DNA of 6,352 nucleotides from DASZMJ01 sp035551935 (GTDB lineage Bacteria > Planctomycetota > Planctomycetia > Isosphaerales > Isosphaeraceae). A program made the translations under genes and the position numbers. This document shows positions 1 to 6,208 of the stretch, in pieces (positions within the stretch are counted from its first letter, which is position 1; every line of letters starts with the position of its first letter). The DNA is taken from positions 1 to 6,352 of the forward strand of contig DASZMJ010000435.1 in assembly GCA_035551935.1 (NCBI GenBank), written 5' to 3'. The notes below the pieces were generated by a model, which searched no databases, had not been told where the DNA came from, and saw nothing but the letters and a program-made list of their open reading frames with translations.

Positions 1-4
1 GGGT

Positions 5-57
5 CCCCTGGGTGCGGTCTCATCGGATGCGTAGAGACCGATGTTCTGCCCCAGGGG
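5..57. repeat. Nested two-stem inverted repeat downstream of cysA
   Basis: Two perfect inverted repeats are nested. The outer arms are CCCCTGGG (5-12) and CCCAGGGG (50-57), 8 bp. The inner arms are CGGTCTC (15-21) and GAGACCG (34-40), 7 bp, around a 12-nt loop. A small asymmetric internal loop (13-14 against 41-49) separates them, so the whole folds as one long hairpin on either strand. It lies about 118 nt past the cysA stop and reaches almost to the window edge. No U-tract follows it on either strand, so it is not a standard intrinsic terminator. It could still act as a processing or stabilising 3' structure for the importer mRNA, or belong to an unseen gene to the left. Confidence 0.5.
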
Positions 58-175
58 GGCCTCGTTTCCCACCCCCTACCGCCACAACTCCTTATCAGCA
101 AACGAAGTCCAGGGGAGCGGGCGGCGGGTCACGCCCAAATCACTTGCCGGATGAACCACTTAGATGGCCGAGGGT

Positions 176-1303
176 TCAAATGATGGCGTCCTCGATGATG
201 GGCCCCGACTCGCGAAACAGCCGCAGGTTGCGGGGTGCGACGAAGACGTCCTCGCCGGCTGCGAGCGCGAGGTCGTAATGGCGGTCGCGGGTCAGCAGGA
301 CGCGGAGGGTCGTACCGTCGATCAGGGTCAGCTCCAGGCGCACGAGCGGCCCGAGGGGAACGAGCCGCGACACCCGCGCCGGCCACGAAGGGCGGCCGTT
401 GCGGCGGCGGTCAATGTCGAGGTCGTGCGGCCGGATGTAGGCGGAGGCCGCGGGGTCATCGGGACTCGTGGCTTCCATCGCCTCGTACCCTAGGGCGCGG
501 ATCAGGTCGACGGGGAGGACGTTGATGGCGCCGAGGAACTCGGCGACGAAGGGGCTGGCCGGGGACTCGTAGAGGTCCTGGGGCGGCCCGATCTGCTCGA
601 CCTTCCCCTGGTTCAGGACGACGACGCGGTCGGCGACCTCGAACGCTTCCTGCTGGTCGTGGGTGACGAAGAGGCTGGTGACGTGGGCCTCGTCGTGCAG
701 GCTGCGGAGCCAGGTCCGCAGCTCCTCGCGGACCTTGGCGTCGAGGGCGCCGAAGGGCTCGTCGAGCAGCAGCACCTTCGGCTCCGGCGCCAGCGCCCGC
801 GCCAGGGCGACCCGCTGCCGCTGCCCGCCCGAGAGCTGCGACGGGTAACGGTCGGCGTAGCCGTGGAGCTGGACCAGGTGCAACAGCCGCTCGACGCGCC
901 CGCGCACCTCGCGACGGTCGGCGCCCCGGACTTCGAGGCCGAAGACGACGTTCTGACGGACGGTCATGTGCCGGAAGAGAGCATAGTGCTGGAAGACGAA
1001 CCCGACCCCGCGCCGCTGGACCGGCACGGTGGTCGCGTCCTCGCCCGTCAGCACGACCTCGCCCGCGTCGGGCGCCTCCAGGCCCGCGATGATCCGCAGG
1101 ATCGTGCTCTTGCCCGAGCCCGACGGGCCCAGCAGGGCAACGAGCTGGCCGGAGGGGACCTTGAACGAGACGTCGTCGACGGCCCGGAAGGCGCCGAACC
1201 GCTTCGAGAGTCCGCGCACGGCGATCGCCGCGTCATGGCGTTCGTGGGCGGGCCAGGTCTCAGCCGTCGGCCGCCCGTTCGTTCTGGAAATCGCCGCGGT
1301 CAT
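176..1303 (-). CDS. cysA: Sulfate/thiosulfate ABC transporter ATP-binding protein CysA
   Basis: This is the ATPase that powers sulfate/thiosulfate import; it acts as a dimer on the cytoplasmic face of CysT/CysW. Numbered from the chosen ATG (375 aa), all the ABC signatures are visible: Walker A GPSGSGKST at 59-67, Q-loop Gln105, signature LSGGQ at 157-161, Walker B LLLDEP at 178-183, and H-loop His215. After the nucleotide-binding domain comes a TOBE-like C-terminal domain beginning near AYIRPHDLDI, the arrangement typical of CysA. The ATG at 1303 is preferred over the GTG at 1309: GGAGGAGG (1311-1318) sits 7 nt before the ATG but only 1 nt before the GTG. About 25 residues precede the usual CysA start (IAVRGLSKRFG), a short extension of unknown role. 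It is the last gene of sbp-cysT-cysW-cysA, two bases after the cysW stop. Assignment to the sulfate family rests on the operon; the ATPase alone resembles other importers. Confidence 0.95.
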   Translation of the reverse strand: MTAAISRTNGRPTAETWPAHERHDAAIAVRGLSKRFGAFRAVDDVSFKVPSGQLVALLGPSGSGKSTILRIIAGLEAPDAGEVVLTGEDATTVPVQRRGVGFVFQHYALFRHMTVRQNVVFGLEVRGADRREVRGRVERLLHLVQLHGYADRYPSQLSGGQRQRVALARALAPEPKVLLLDEPFGALDAKVREELRTWLRSLHDEAHVTSLFVTHDQQEAFEVADRVVVLNQGKVEQIGPPQDLYESPASPFVAEFLGAINVLPVDLIRALGYEAMEATSPDDPAASAYIRPHDLDIDRRRNGRPSWPARVSRLVPLGPLVRLELTLIDGTTLRVLLTRDRHYDLALAAGEDVFVAPRNLRLFRESGPIIEDAII

Positions 1304-1305
1304 GG

Positions 1306-2172
1306 TCACACCTCCTCCGGATCTTCATGGGTCGCGACGCGCCGGCGGAGGGCCTCCATGCCGACCAGGAGCAGGACCGACACCGCCGCGAGGACGATGC
1401 TGGCGGCATAGGCCCCGGGCAGGTCGAAGCTCTCAACGGCGTCGTGGACGTACAACGTGGCCGTCTGCGTCCGGCCGAACAGGTTGCCCGAGACGACGAG
1501 CAAGGCCCCGAACTCGCCGAGCGAGCGGGCGACGGTCAGGGTCACGCCGTAGGCAAGGGCCCAGCGGATCGTCGGGAACGTGACCCGCCAGAAGGTCCGC
1601 CAGCTGCCGGCGCCGAGCGTCGCGGCGGCCTGCTCCTGCTCGATGCCGAACTCGCGGAGCACCGGGGCGAGCTCGCGGACGACGAAGGGGATCGTCACGA
1701 ACGTCGTCGCCAGCACCATCCCCGGCCACGCGTAGATGACGCGCAAGCCGGACGCTTCGACCCAACGACCGACAAACCCCGCCGGGCCGTACATGACGAC
1801 GAGCATCAGGCCCGCCACCACCGGCGAGACGGCGAAGGGCAAGTCCACGAGGCCGTCGGCCATCGCACGCCCTCGGAAGCATTGCCGCTCGAGCACCAGC
1901 GCGCAGCCGACACCGAAGACGGTGTTGATGGCGGTCGCCGCGGCCGTGATGGCCAGCGTCATGCCGAAGGCGCGCACGCACTCGGGCGTCGTCAGTGCCT
2001 TCGCCAACGGCCCGAGCCCTTCGGCCAGGCCGCGGCGGACGAGCTCGACCGCCGGAACGAGGATCATCAGGCCGAACCAGACCAGCACGGACCCGATCAG
2101 GAGCCATCGGCCGATCGGCAGCGATCGTCTGACCGGGACGACCGCGGGGCGCGGAGGGGCGTCAACGGCCAT
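1306..2172 (-). CDS. cysW: Sulfate/thiosulfate ABC transporter permease CysW
   Basis: This is one of the two membrane subunits forming the sulfate channel. At 288 aa it is close to the usual CysW length. A short charged N-terminus leads into about six hydrophobic segments (roughly 23-45, 70-95, 112-133, 151-170, 205-230 and 256-276). The cytoplasmic coupling loop (EAA motif) is at about 178-200 and contains EQEQAAATLGAGSW. GEFGALLVVSGN at 219-230 is the CysW-type form of the stretch that follows this loop. The ATG start overlaps the last 11 bases of cysT, with a GGGAGGG sequence 3 nt upstream, so translation is probably coupled to cysT. Its last codons (Glu-Glu-Val-stop) double as the cysA ribosome-binding site. 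CysW and CysT are paralogues, and the GEFG versus GEYG form together with gene order gave the assignment. Confidence 0.94.
   Translation of the reverse strand: MAVDAPPRPAVVPVRRSLPIGRWLLIGSVLVWFGLMILVPAVELVRRGLAEGLGPLAKALTTPECVRAFGMTLAITAAATAINTVFGVGCALVLERQCFRGRAMADGLVDLPFAVSPVVAGLMLVVMYGPAGFVGRWVEASGLRVIYAWPGMVLATTFVTIPFVVRELAPVLREFGIEQEQAAATLGAGSWRTFWRVTFPTIRWALAYGVTLTVARSLGEFGALLVVSGNLFGRTQTATLYVHDAVESFDLPGAYAASIVLAAVSVLLLVGMEALRRRVATHEDPEEV
1311..1318 (-). promoter_or_regulatory. cysA Shine-Dalgarno embedded in the cysW 3' end
   Basis: The minus strand reads GGAGGAGG, near-perfect complementarity to the 16S rRNA tail, 7 nt before the ATG at 1303. The same bases belong to the final cysW codons (part of Pro, Glu, Glu, part of Val). 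This site decides the cysA start and links the two reading frames. Confidence 0.8.
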
Positions 2173-2989
2173 GGTCCCTCCCGCCGTGTCGGCGCTGGAG
2201 CAGGTTCAGGGCGATCAGTATGGCGAGCGAGCTGGCGAGCAAGACCGTAGAGACGACGAGGGCGCCGTGGGTGTTGTTCCCCTCGAGTTCGCCGTAGATG
2301 TAGAGCGGCGCGGTCTTCGTCGTCAACGGCTGGTTTCCGGCCACGAGCACGACGCTGCCGTACTCGCCCAGGGCCCGGCTGAAAGCCAGGGCCGAGCCGG
2401 TCAGGATCGAGGGCATGAGGGCCGGCAAGGTCACGCGGCGGAAGGTCGCCCAGGCGCCGGCGCCGAGGGTCGCCGCGGCCTCCTCCTCGGCGCGGTCGAG
2501 CTCGAGCAGGACGGGCTGGACGCTGCGGATGACGAAGGGATACGTCACGAACATCAAGGCCAGCACGATCCCCGGCTGACGGTAGATGACGCCCAGGCCA
2601 TACCGCCCGAGGACGGTCCCGAGCGTGCTCGCCGGCCCGAACAGGACGACGAGCATCAGGCCGGTGACGATCGTCGGCACGGCGAAGGGCAGGTCGATCA
2701 GGGCGTTCATCAAGCCGCGGCCCGGGAAGCGGTAGCGGACGAGCACCCAGGCCGTCGCCGTGCCGGTGATCGCGTCGATCACGACCATCCCCGCGGCCGT
2801 CGCGAAGGAGAGCTTCAAGGAGTGCCAGGCATACGGGTCGAACAGCGCGTCGCGGAATGCGGCGACGCCGGGCCGCGCGGCCTGGATGCCGAGCAGCACG
2901 AGCGGCACCGCGACCATGACGGCGAGATACAACAGCGTCGCCCCGCGGAGCACGAGCCCGACGGGCCTGGCCACGGCCGCCCGGCTCAT
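2162..2989 (-). CDS. cysT: Sulfate/thiosulfate ABC transporter permease CysT (CysU)
   Basis: This is the second channel subunit of the importer, 275 aa. Hydrophobic segments lie at about 12-35, 62-85, 100-118, 139-158, 193-218 and 241-263. The coupling loop at about 168-190 contains EEEAAATLGAGAW, followed by the CysT-type GEYGSVVLVAGNQ (208-220) and a TAPLYIYGELEG stretch characteristic of CysT. The ATG start shares 4 nt (ATGA) with the sbp stop, the classic arrangement for translational coupling. No strong Shine-Dalgarno is visible, only a weak AAGG 4 nt before the ATG, which fits re-initiation by ribosomes finishing sbp. Gene order binding protein-CysT-CysW-CysA matches the standard cys importer layout. 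Confidence 0.94.
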   Translation of the reverse strand: MSRAAVARPVGLVLRGATLLYLAVMVAVPLVLLGIQAARPGVAAFRDALFDPYAWHSLKLSFATAAGMVVIDAITGTATAWVLVRYRFPGRGLMNALIDLPFAVPTIVTGLMLVVLFGPASTLGTVLGRYGLGVIYRQPGIVLALMFVTYPFVIRSVQPVLLELDRAEEEAAATLGAGAWATFRRVTLPALMPSILTGSALAFSRALGEYGSVVLVAGNQPLTTKTAPLYIYGELEGNNTHGALVVSTVLLASSLAILIALNLLQRRHGGRDHGR

Positions 2990-4023
2990 CGGGCCTTCCC
3001 CCGCCGGAGGTCGGCGAAGCTGGTCGTCCAGGCCCCCTTCGGCCCGTAGAGGGCGTCGCGCACGCCTTCCCAGCCGCCGAGGTCCTTCATCGTGAACAGC
3101 CTCGGCGGCAAGGGACGGCCGGTCGCGTCGGGCAGCTTCGGGTCAATCGGCCGGAAGCCGTACTCGGACAGGATGCGCTGGCCCTCGGGGCTGGTCAGGA
3201 ACGCTAGCAGCGCCTCGGCGACGGCTCGGTTGCCGTGCTTGTCGACGTTCGCGTCGACGATCGCCGCCGGGCCCTCGATCAGGAGCGTGGCCGGCGGGAT
3301 CACGTAGGGGATCTCGCGGCCTTCCTTGAGTCGCAGCAAGATCTCGTTTTCATACGTGACGAGTGCGTCGCCCGTGCCACGCTCGAAGTTGGCGACGCTC
3401 TGCCGTCCGGAGGCGTCCATGTTCACGACGTTGGCCTGGACGCTGGCCAGGAACCTCCAGGCCCCGTCGGGATCCTGCTTGCCGCCGCCGGGCGCGAGCA
3501 GGGCGGCTCCGAAGATCGCGTTGATGTTCCAGCGGGCGCCGCCGGAGGTCTTGGGGTCGGGGTAGAGGACGCCGACGCCGGGCTTCGCCAGGTCGGCCCA
3601 GTCCTTGATCCCCCTGGGGTTGCCGTCGCGGTAGCCGATGACGACGAGGCTGTGGGTCAGGACGCCCTTGTTCGGCCCGTCCTTCCACGACGCGCAGATG
3701 AGGCCCGCCTTGGCCAGCACGTCCATGTCGTCCTCGTGGGACAGGACGGCGAGATCGGCGTCGAGCCCGGCCCTGATGGCGCGGGCCTGGGCGCCGGAGG
3801 CGTTGTAGGACTCGACGAACCGCACCTCACGGCTGGTCTTCGCCTTCCAGTGGGCCGCGAAGGCCGGCAGGAGGCCATCGTGGAACGCCTCGCGGACCAC
3901 CGAGTAGGCGCCGATGGTGATGGTGTCCGCCTGCCCGGCGGGGGCCGGGGCGCAGCCGGCGGCGGCCAGCAAGAGGGTCGCAGGCAAGAGCGCCAGCAGG
4001 AGCTTCGATCGCACGTCAGTCAT
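2986..4023 (-). CDS. sbp: Sulfate-binding lipoprotein of the ABC importer (Sbp/CysP family)
   Basis: This is the solute-binding subunit that captures sulfate or thiosulfate and delivers it to CysT/CysW. The N-terminus is a lipoprotein signal: Arg5 and Lys7, a leucine/alanine-rich core, then LAAAGC with the lipidated Cys at 24. It should therefore be membrane-anchored rather than free periplasmic. The family signature PDPKTSGGARWN is at 155-166, followed by the expected C-terminal SPEGQRILSEYGFRP and RLFTMKDLGGW elements. Length (345 aa) is normal. Two ligand-site stretches differ from the forms I recall: the first pocket strand reads AYSVVREAF, without the Asp of the enteric SYDPTRE, and the glycine loop reads SYNASGAQARAI where GGSG is usual. 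The oxyanion preference is therefore uncertain. GTG at 4014 (codon 4) may be the real start. It is the first gene of the importer operon and overlaps cysT by 4 nt. Confidence 0.93.
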   Translation of the reverse strand: MTDVRSKLLLALLPATLLLAAAGCAPAPAGQADTITIGAYSVVREAFHDGLLPAFAAHWKAKTSREVRFVESYNASGAQARAIRAGLDADLAVLSHEDDMDVLAKAGLICASWKDGPNKGVLTHSLVVIGYRDGNPRGIKDWADLAKPGVGVLYPDPKTSGGARWNINAIFGAALLAPGGGKQDPDGAWRFLASVQANVVNMDASGRQSVANFERGTGDALVTYENEILLRLKEGREIPYVIPPATLLIEGPAAIVDANVDKHGNRAVAEALLAFLTSPEGQRILSEYGFRPIDPKLPDATGRPLPPRLFTMKDLGGWEGVRDALYGPKGAWTTSFADLRRGKAR

Positions 4024-4029
4024 CCTCTC
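4024..4029 (-). promoter_or_regulatory. Ribosome-binding site of sbp, better placed for a GTG start
   Basis: The minus strand reads GAGAGG immediately before the ATG at 4023, with zero spacing, too close for that ATG. The in-frame GTG at 4014 (fourth codon) is 9 nt from the same purine run, which is ordinary spacing. Starting there would shorten the signal peptide by three residues (Met-Thr-Asp) and leave the basic residues and lipobox intact. The ribosome may use either start. Confidence 0.5.
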
Positions 4030-4048
4030 GGGATCGTCGATGCCAATG

Positions 4049-4089
4049 AAAAAGAGGGGGCCCGGCCCGAGGGGGTCAATCCCGGGCCG
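4049..4089 (-). terminator. Candidate intrinsic terminator/attenuator between the DUF1559 gene and sbp
   Basis: The minus strand has a perfect 7-bp stem, CGGCCCG (4089-4083) with CGGGCCG (4069-4063), around a 13-nt loop. A GC-rich run and then five U residues (4053-4049) follow. The stem begins 40 nt after the DUF1559 stop and the U-tract ends about 25 nt before the sbp ATG. A spacer of about 9 nt between stem and U-tract is longer than ideal, so termination may be partial. Because too little room remains for a separate sbp promoter downstream of the U-tract, it may act as an attenuator inside one longer transcript. Confidence 0.5.
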
Positions 4090-4128
4090 AGCGTCGGGCC
4101 GCGCCGGGGCGGCGGCCGCGGGGTTGGA

Positions 4129-5208
<1,080 letters not shown>

Positions 5209-5246
5209 CGGCACACTCTCCTCACTGTGGTATGCGGGTTTCGCAT

Positions 5247-5681
5247 TCACTTCAGTCGGATCGGGTCCAGCGTGTTGGGCTCGGCCCGGACCTCGACGAC
5301 CAGGCCCGAGCTGTCCTCGTCGAGATACTTGGGCTGGTACGGGGCCTGGGCCACGCCGCGGCTGGCGGCCGAAGGGCCCGGCTCGATGCGGACCTTGTAC
5401 GAGCCCGCCTCGGCGCCGTCGGCGTCGGCGTGGGTCGTCAGCGCGAAGGCCCCGCCCGGGCCGATCTCGCCGCTCGCCTCCGGGCCGACGCGGTCCTTCG
5501 GGACGAAGACCACGCGGCCCGCCCCTAGAGGCCGCCCGTCGTCGAGCACGACCTTGCCGCGTACCTCGTATGTTGGCCCTGGGGCCGGCTCGCGGCCCTT
5601 ACATCCGGCCGTCGCCGCCAGCACGATCAGCCCCCATCGCAGGCGGGACCGCGCGGCCCCTCGTCGCACTCGCTCGCTCAT
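5247..5681 (-). CDS. Small lipoprotein with carboxypeptidase-regulatory-like beta domain
   Basis: This is a predicted 144-residue surface lipoprotein; its exact role is unknown. The leader MSERVRRG is arginine-rich, followed by a hydrophobic stretch ending AATAGC, with the lipid-modified Cys at 27. After a proline-rich linker, residues 37-144 show the pattern of a carboxypeptidase-regulatory/transthyretin-like beta-sandwich: YEVRGKVVLDDGRPL, GRVVFVP, a glycine-rich turn with GGAFALTT, then GSYKVRI. Such proteins are commonly encoded beside DUF1559 genes in planctomycetes, as here, suggesting a shared envelope function. The ATG at 5681 has GGGAGG 7 nt upstream and yields a clean lipoprotein signal. 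An ATG 18 codons earlier (5735) would put a charged tail in front of the signal and is rejected. Threonine at lipobox position -3 is slightly unusual. The leader is echoed by an ORF 258 bp upstream. Confidence 0.85.
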   Translation of the reverse strand: MSERVRRGAARSRLRWGLIVLAATAGCKGREPAPGPTYEVRGKVVLDDGRPLGAGRVVFVPKDRVGPEASGEIGPGGAFALTTHADADGAEAGSYKVRIEPGPSAASRGVAQAPYQPKYLDEDSSGLVVEVRAEPNTLDPIRLK

Positions 5682-5789
5682 CGACTTGCCTCCCGCGTCC
5701 TCATTGACCCCGTGCGCCGGGGACTCCGGCGACACGTCCGACGAATCCTCGGTATGGCCACGCCCCGCGCCTGCGAAATACGGCCGCCG

Positions 5790-5939
5790 TCACACCGGCC
5801 GGTCATACGTCGTGACGATCTCGACGAGCGGCCCGGCCGACGGACCGCCGATCCCCAGGACCCGGGAGGCCGCCGCGAGCACCAGGCGCTCCCATTGCCG
5901 CCGCGCCCTGCCCAGACCTCGACGCACTCGTTCAGCCAC
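5790..5939 (-). pseudogene. Short ORF resembling a decayed copy of the lipoprotein N-terminus
   Basis: A 49-codon ORF from GTG (5939) to TGA. Aligned without gaps to the lipoprotein beginning at 5681, its first 24 residues share 13 identities: ERVRRG at 3-8, Arg11, Arg13, Trp16 and VLAA at 20-23. With a one-residue shift the resemblance continues weakly (Pro, Gly-Pro, Glu, and a final Asp-x-Arg-Pro-like match). The lipobox cysteine is absent and the ORF stops where the beta domain would begin. Third positions are mostly G/C in this frame. The simplest reading is a partial tandem duplication 258 bp upstream that has decayed. A functional small membrane peptide or chance similarity in an arginine/alanine-rich leader remain possible. 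No good ribosome-binding site precedes the GTG. Confidence 0.35.
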
Positions 5940-5950
5940 GTTCCACCCCC

Positions 5951-5974
5951 CGCGCCGGGGCCTCGCCCGGCGCG
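5951..5974. repeat. Perfect 9-bp GC-rich hairpin
   Basis: CGCGCCGGG (5951-5959) and CCCGGCGCG (5966-5974) are exact reverse complements around a 6-nt loop. The stem is all G-C pairs and would be very stable as RNA. No U-tract follows on either strand, so it is not an intrinsic terminator. On the minus strand it ends 11 nt before the GTG of the short lipoprotein-like ORF. Function is unknown; it may be structural in the leader of the lipoprotein-DUF1559 transcript. Confidence 0.45.
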
Positions 5975-6123
5975 CACCGGAGACGCCCGGAGCAAGTCTT
6001 CGCGGCTCGCCCCGATACTGGACCTCTGCCCGATCGCCGCGACCGAGTCGGGGCCCTTCGCCCTCCCTCGATCGTCGCGGCACGCACTCGATGCGCGGGC
6101 CACCAGGGCGAACGCACGTGTTT

Positions 6124-6207
6124 CGCAAATCCTTGTCCTGCAAGGATTTGCAATCTAGTGCACGGAATTCAACTAGTCGCAAGTTCTTTGCAGACAAGGA
6201 TTTGTGA
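6124..6207 (+). repeat. AT-rich island with three tandem stem-loops (duplicated ~30-nt hairpin element)
   Basis: Copy 1 (6124-6153) contains a perfect 11-bp hairpin: GCAAATCCTTG (6125-6135) and CAAGGATTTGC (6141-6151) around TCCTG. Copy 2 (6178-6207) is a diverged direct repeat 54 nt on, identical at 21 of 30 positions. Its 3' arm core CAAGGATTTG (6195-6204) is identical to copy 1. Its 5' arm differs, yet 11 consecutive pairs (6178-6188 with 6196-6206) survive on the plus strand as Watson-Crick pairs plus three G-U wobbles. On the minus strand those would be A-C mismatches, so the plus strand is the likely RNA. Between them is a third 5-bp stem, CTAGT (6155-6159) with ACTAG (6172-6176). The island is sharply AT-richer than everything around it. 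It could be a dispersed intergenic repeat, a cis-regulatory RNA, or a remnant of mobile DNA. Confidence 0.6.
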
Positions 6208-6208
6208 A

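Larger units (their letters stand above)
5682..6208. other. About 530-nt region without a confident gene
   Basis: ORFs occur on both strands but none has a recognised domain, and third-position G/C is not consistently high in any one frame across the stretch. From the lipoprotein gene outwards it holds about 100 nt of leader with no convincing -10/-35 pair, a 49-codon ORF resembling a decayed copy of the lipoprotein leader (5790-5939), a strong GC hairpin (5951-5974), featureless GC-rich DNA to about 6120, and an AT-rich island with three stem-loops (6124-6206). The promoter for the lipoprotein-DUF1559 pair should lie here but cannot be placed by eye. Confidence 0.6.

Noticed and set aside
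152..178. TGAACC/GGTTCA 6-bp inverted repeat overlapping the cysA stop
   Set aside because: Short stem with a 15-nt loop and no U-tract; within chance expectation, not a credible terminator.
171..181. GGTTCAAAT, resembling a tRNA T-loop
   Set aside because: No acceptor, anticodon or D-stem partners around it, and the bases belong to the cysA stop region.
1736..3049. Plus-strand ORF of 437 codons opposite the permease genes
   Set aside because: Low-complexity Arg/Gln/Asp/Gly-rich translation with no recognisable domain; the minus strand encodes two well-defined permeases.
5247..5735. Longer lipoprotein start at 5735
   Set aside because: The extra 18 residues have no ribosome-binding site and would precede an otherwise complete lipoprotein signal; ATG 5681 has GGGAGG 7 nt upstream.
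5682..5789. Sigma-70-type promoter for the lipoprotein gene
   Set aside because: TATTTC- and CATACC-like hexamers are present on the minus strand but without a matching -35 at acceptable spacing.
5678..6103. Minus-strand ORF of 141 codons overlapping the lipoprotein start
   Set aside because: Arg/Ser/Gly-rich translation without domain, and its frame competes with the lipoprotein-like fragment at 5790-5939.
6124..6207. CRISPR array
   Set aside because: Only two diverged repeats with a 24-nt intervening sequence, itself partly self-complementary; no cas genes and no further units.
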